This document shows positions 4,974 through 5,086 of a DNA stretch of 5,086 nt, piece after piece (position 1 is the first letter of the stretch; each line of letters starts with the position of its first letter). This DNA is from JBDREC01 sp043820105 [NCBI: Pseudomonadota bacterium] (lineage in GTDB: Bacteria; Bdellovibrionota_F; JAHFAK01). The notes under the pieces are model-generated. The model was given only the letters and a program-made list of their open reading frames with translations. It did not search any database and was not told the DNA's origin. Location of the stretch: the NCBI GenBank assembly GCA_043820105.1, contig JBDREC010000007.1:1-5086 (forward strand), in the 5' to 3' direction. The position numbers and the translations under genes were made by a program.

Positions 4974-5064
4974 GGCTTTGGCGAGTGGTCGGGCTTATAG
5001 AATATTTCTATTTACCGTTGCGGGACAGCACCGGATTCTCACCGGATTTTCCTCTATCCAAGCC
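4974..5064 (-). ncRNA. Cobalamin (B12) riboswitch aptamer
   Basis: Read on the minus strand, the conserved core GGTGAGAATCCGG plus GCTGTCCCGCAACGGTAA (5043-5012) matches the cobalamin aptamer consensus. It is followed by a 6-pair hairpin (ATAGAA/TTCTAT, 4997-5011) and a B12 box, AGCCCGACCACTCGCC (4995-4980). The closing stem pairs GGCTTGG (5064-5058) with CCAAAGCC (4981-4974), so the aptamer is complete at about 91 nt, a compact version. Cobalamin binding normally shuts off downstream genes, often B12 uptake or synthesis genes. Just after P1 the RNA reads CCCGCGGAGG. Its GCGG can kiss CCGC of loop L5 and overlaps a GGAGG Shine-Dalgarno, which suggests control of translation. The first long gene downstream is the pilin. 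Its promoter lies beyond or at the window edge. Aptamer identity is strong; the platform model is inference. Confidence 0.92.
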
Positions 5065-5086
5065 ATTAGGTTTCAAAGTTGTTTCT

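Overview
The window is AT-rich and comes from a bacterium with two-membrane-type signalling and type IV pili. The pilin has the FTLVELMIVVAIIGILAAIAIP leader class and an Asp-rich loop like those of deltaproteobacterial and Bdellovibrio-type major pilins. Low-GC deltaproteobacterial-type is therefore my best guess, but the sequence does not fix the taxon.

Left block (1-3006, + strand). The C-terminal end of a polytopic membrane protein, probably an MFS-type transporter, runs in from the left edge. It overlaps by 14 bases the start of a 921-residue hybrid sensor kinase. The kinase has two membrane segments around an extracytoplasmic domain, then a HAMP-like linker, a DHp domain (H260), an HATPase domain, receiver 1 (D568), a degenerate receiver 2 (D711, no conserved Lys) and a helical tail. 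The tail carries a second H-box-like motif (H802).

Middle non-coding stretch (3007-3391). The left part is A-rich and holds only an 11-base direct repeat. To its right lie a GC-rich hairpin (3190-3212) and, on the minus strand, the 5' half of a tRNA-Ser(GGA). This half tRNA still has a near-consensus promoter (TTGACA, 17 bases, TATTAG) and loses tRNA character in the 3' strand of the anticodon stem. I read it as a recombination or integration scar. No 3' half is visible.

Right of the scar (3392-4113, + strand). A HEPN-domain protein and an MNT-family nucleotidyltransferase overlap by 25 bases, the classic two-gene HEPN/MNT module of accessory regions. The HEPN protein lacks the RX4-6H ribonuclease motif.

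Convergent gap and right block (4114-5086, mainly minus strand). The gap holds a degraded palindromic repeat and a hairpin followed by a T run. A type IV pilin follows on the minus strand. Its upstream region, reading away from the gene, has a strong Shine-Dalgarno site, four tandem GTACAGC-type heptamers, a 20-codon TTG-started ORF, and a complete, compact cobalamin riboswitch aptamer near the right edge. The riboswitch points toward the pilin. Its likely expression platform sits on the Shine-Dalgarno of the 20-codon ORF rather than on that of the pilin. A B12 riboswitch ahead of a pilin is unusual and, with the half tRNA-Ser, is the most interesting feature here.
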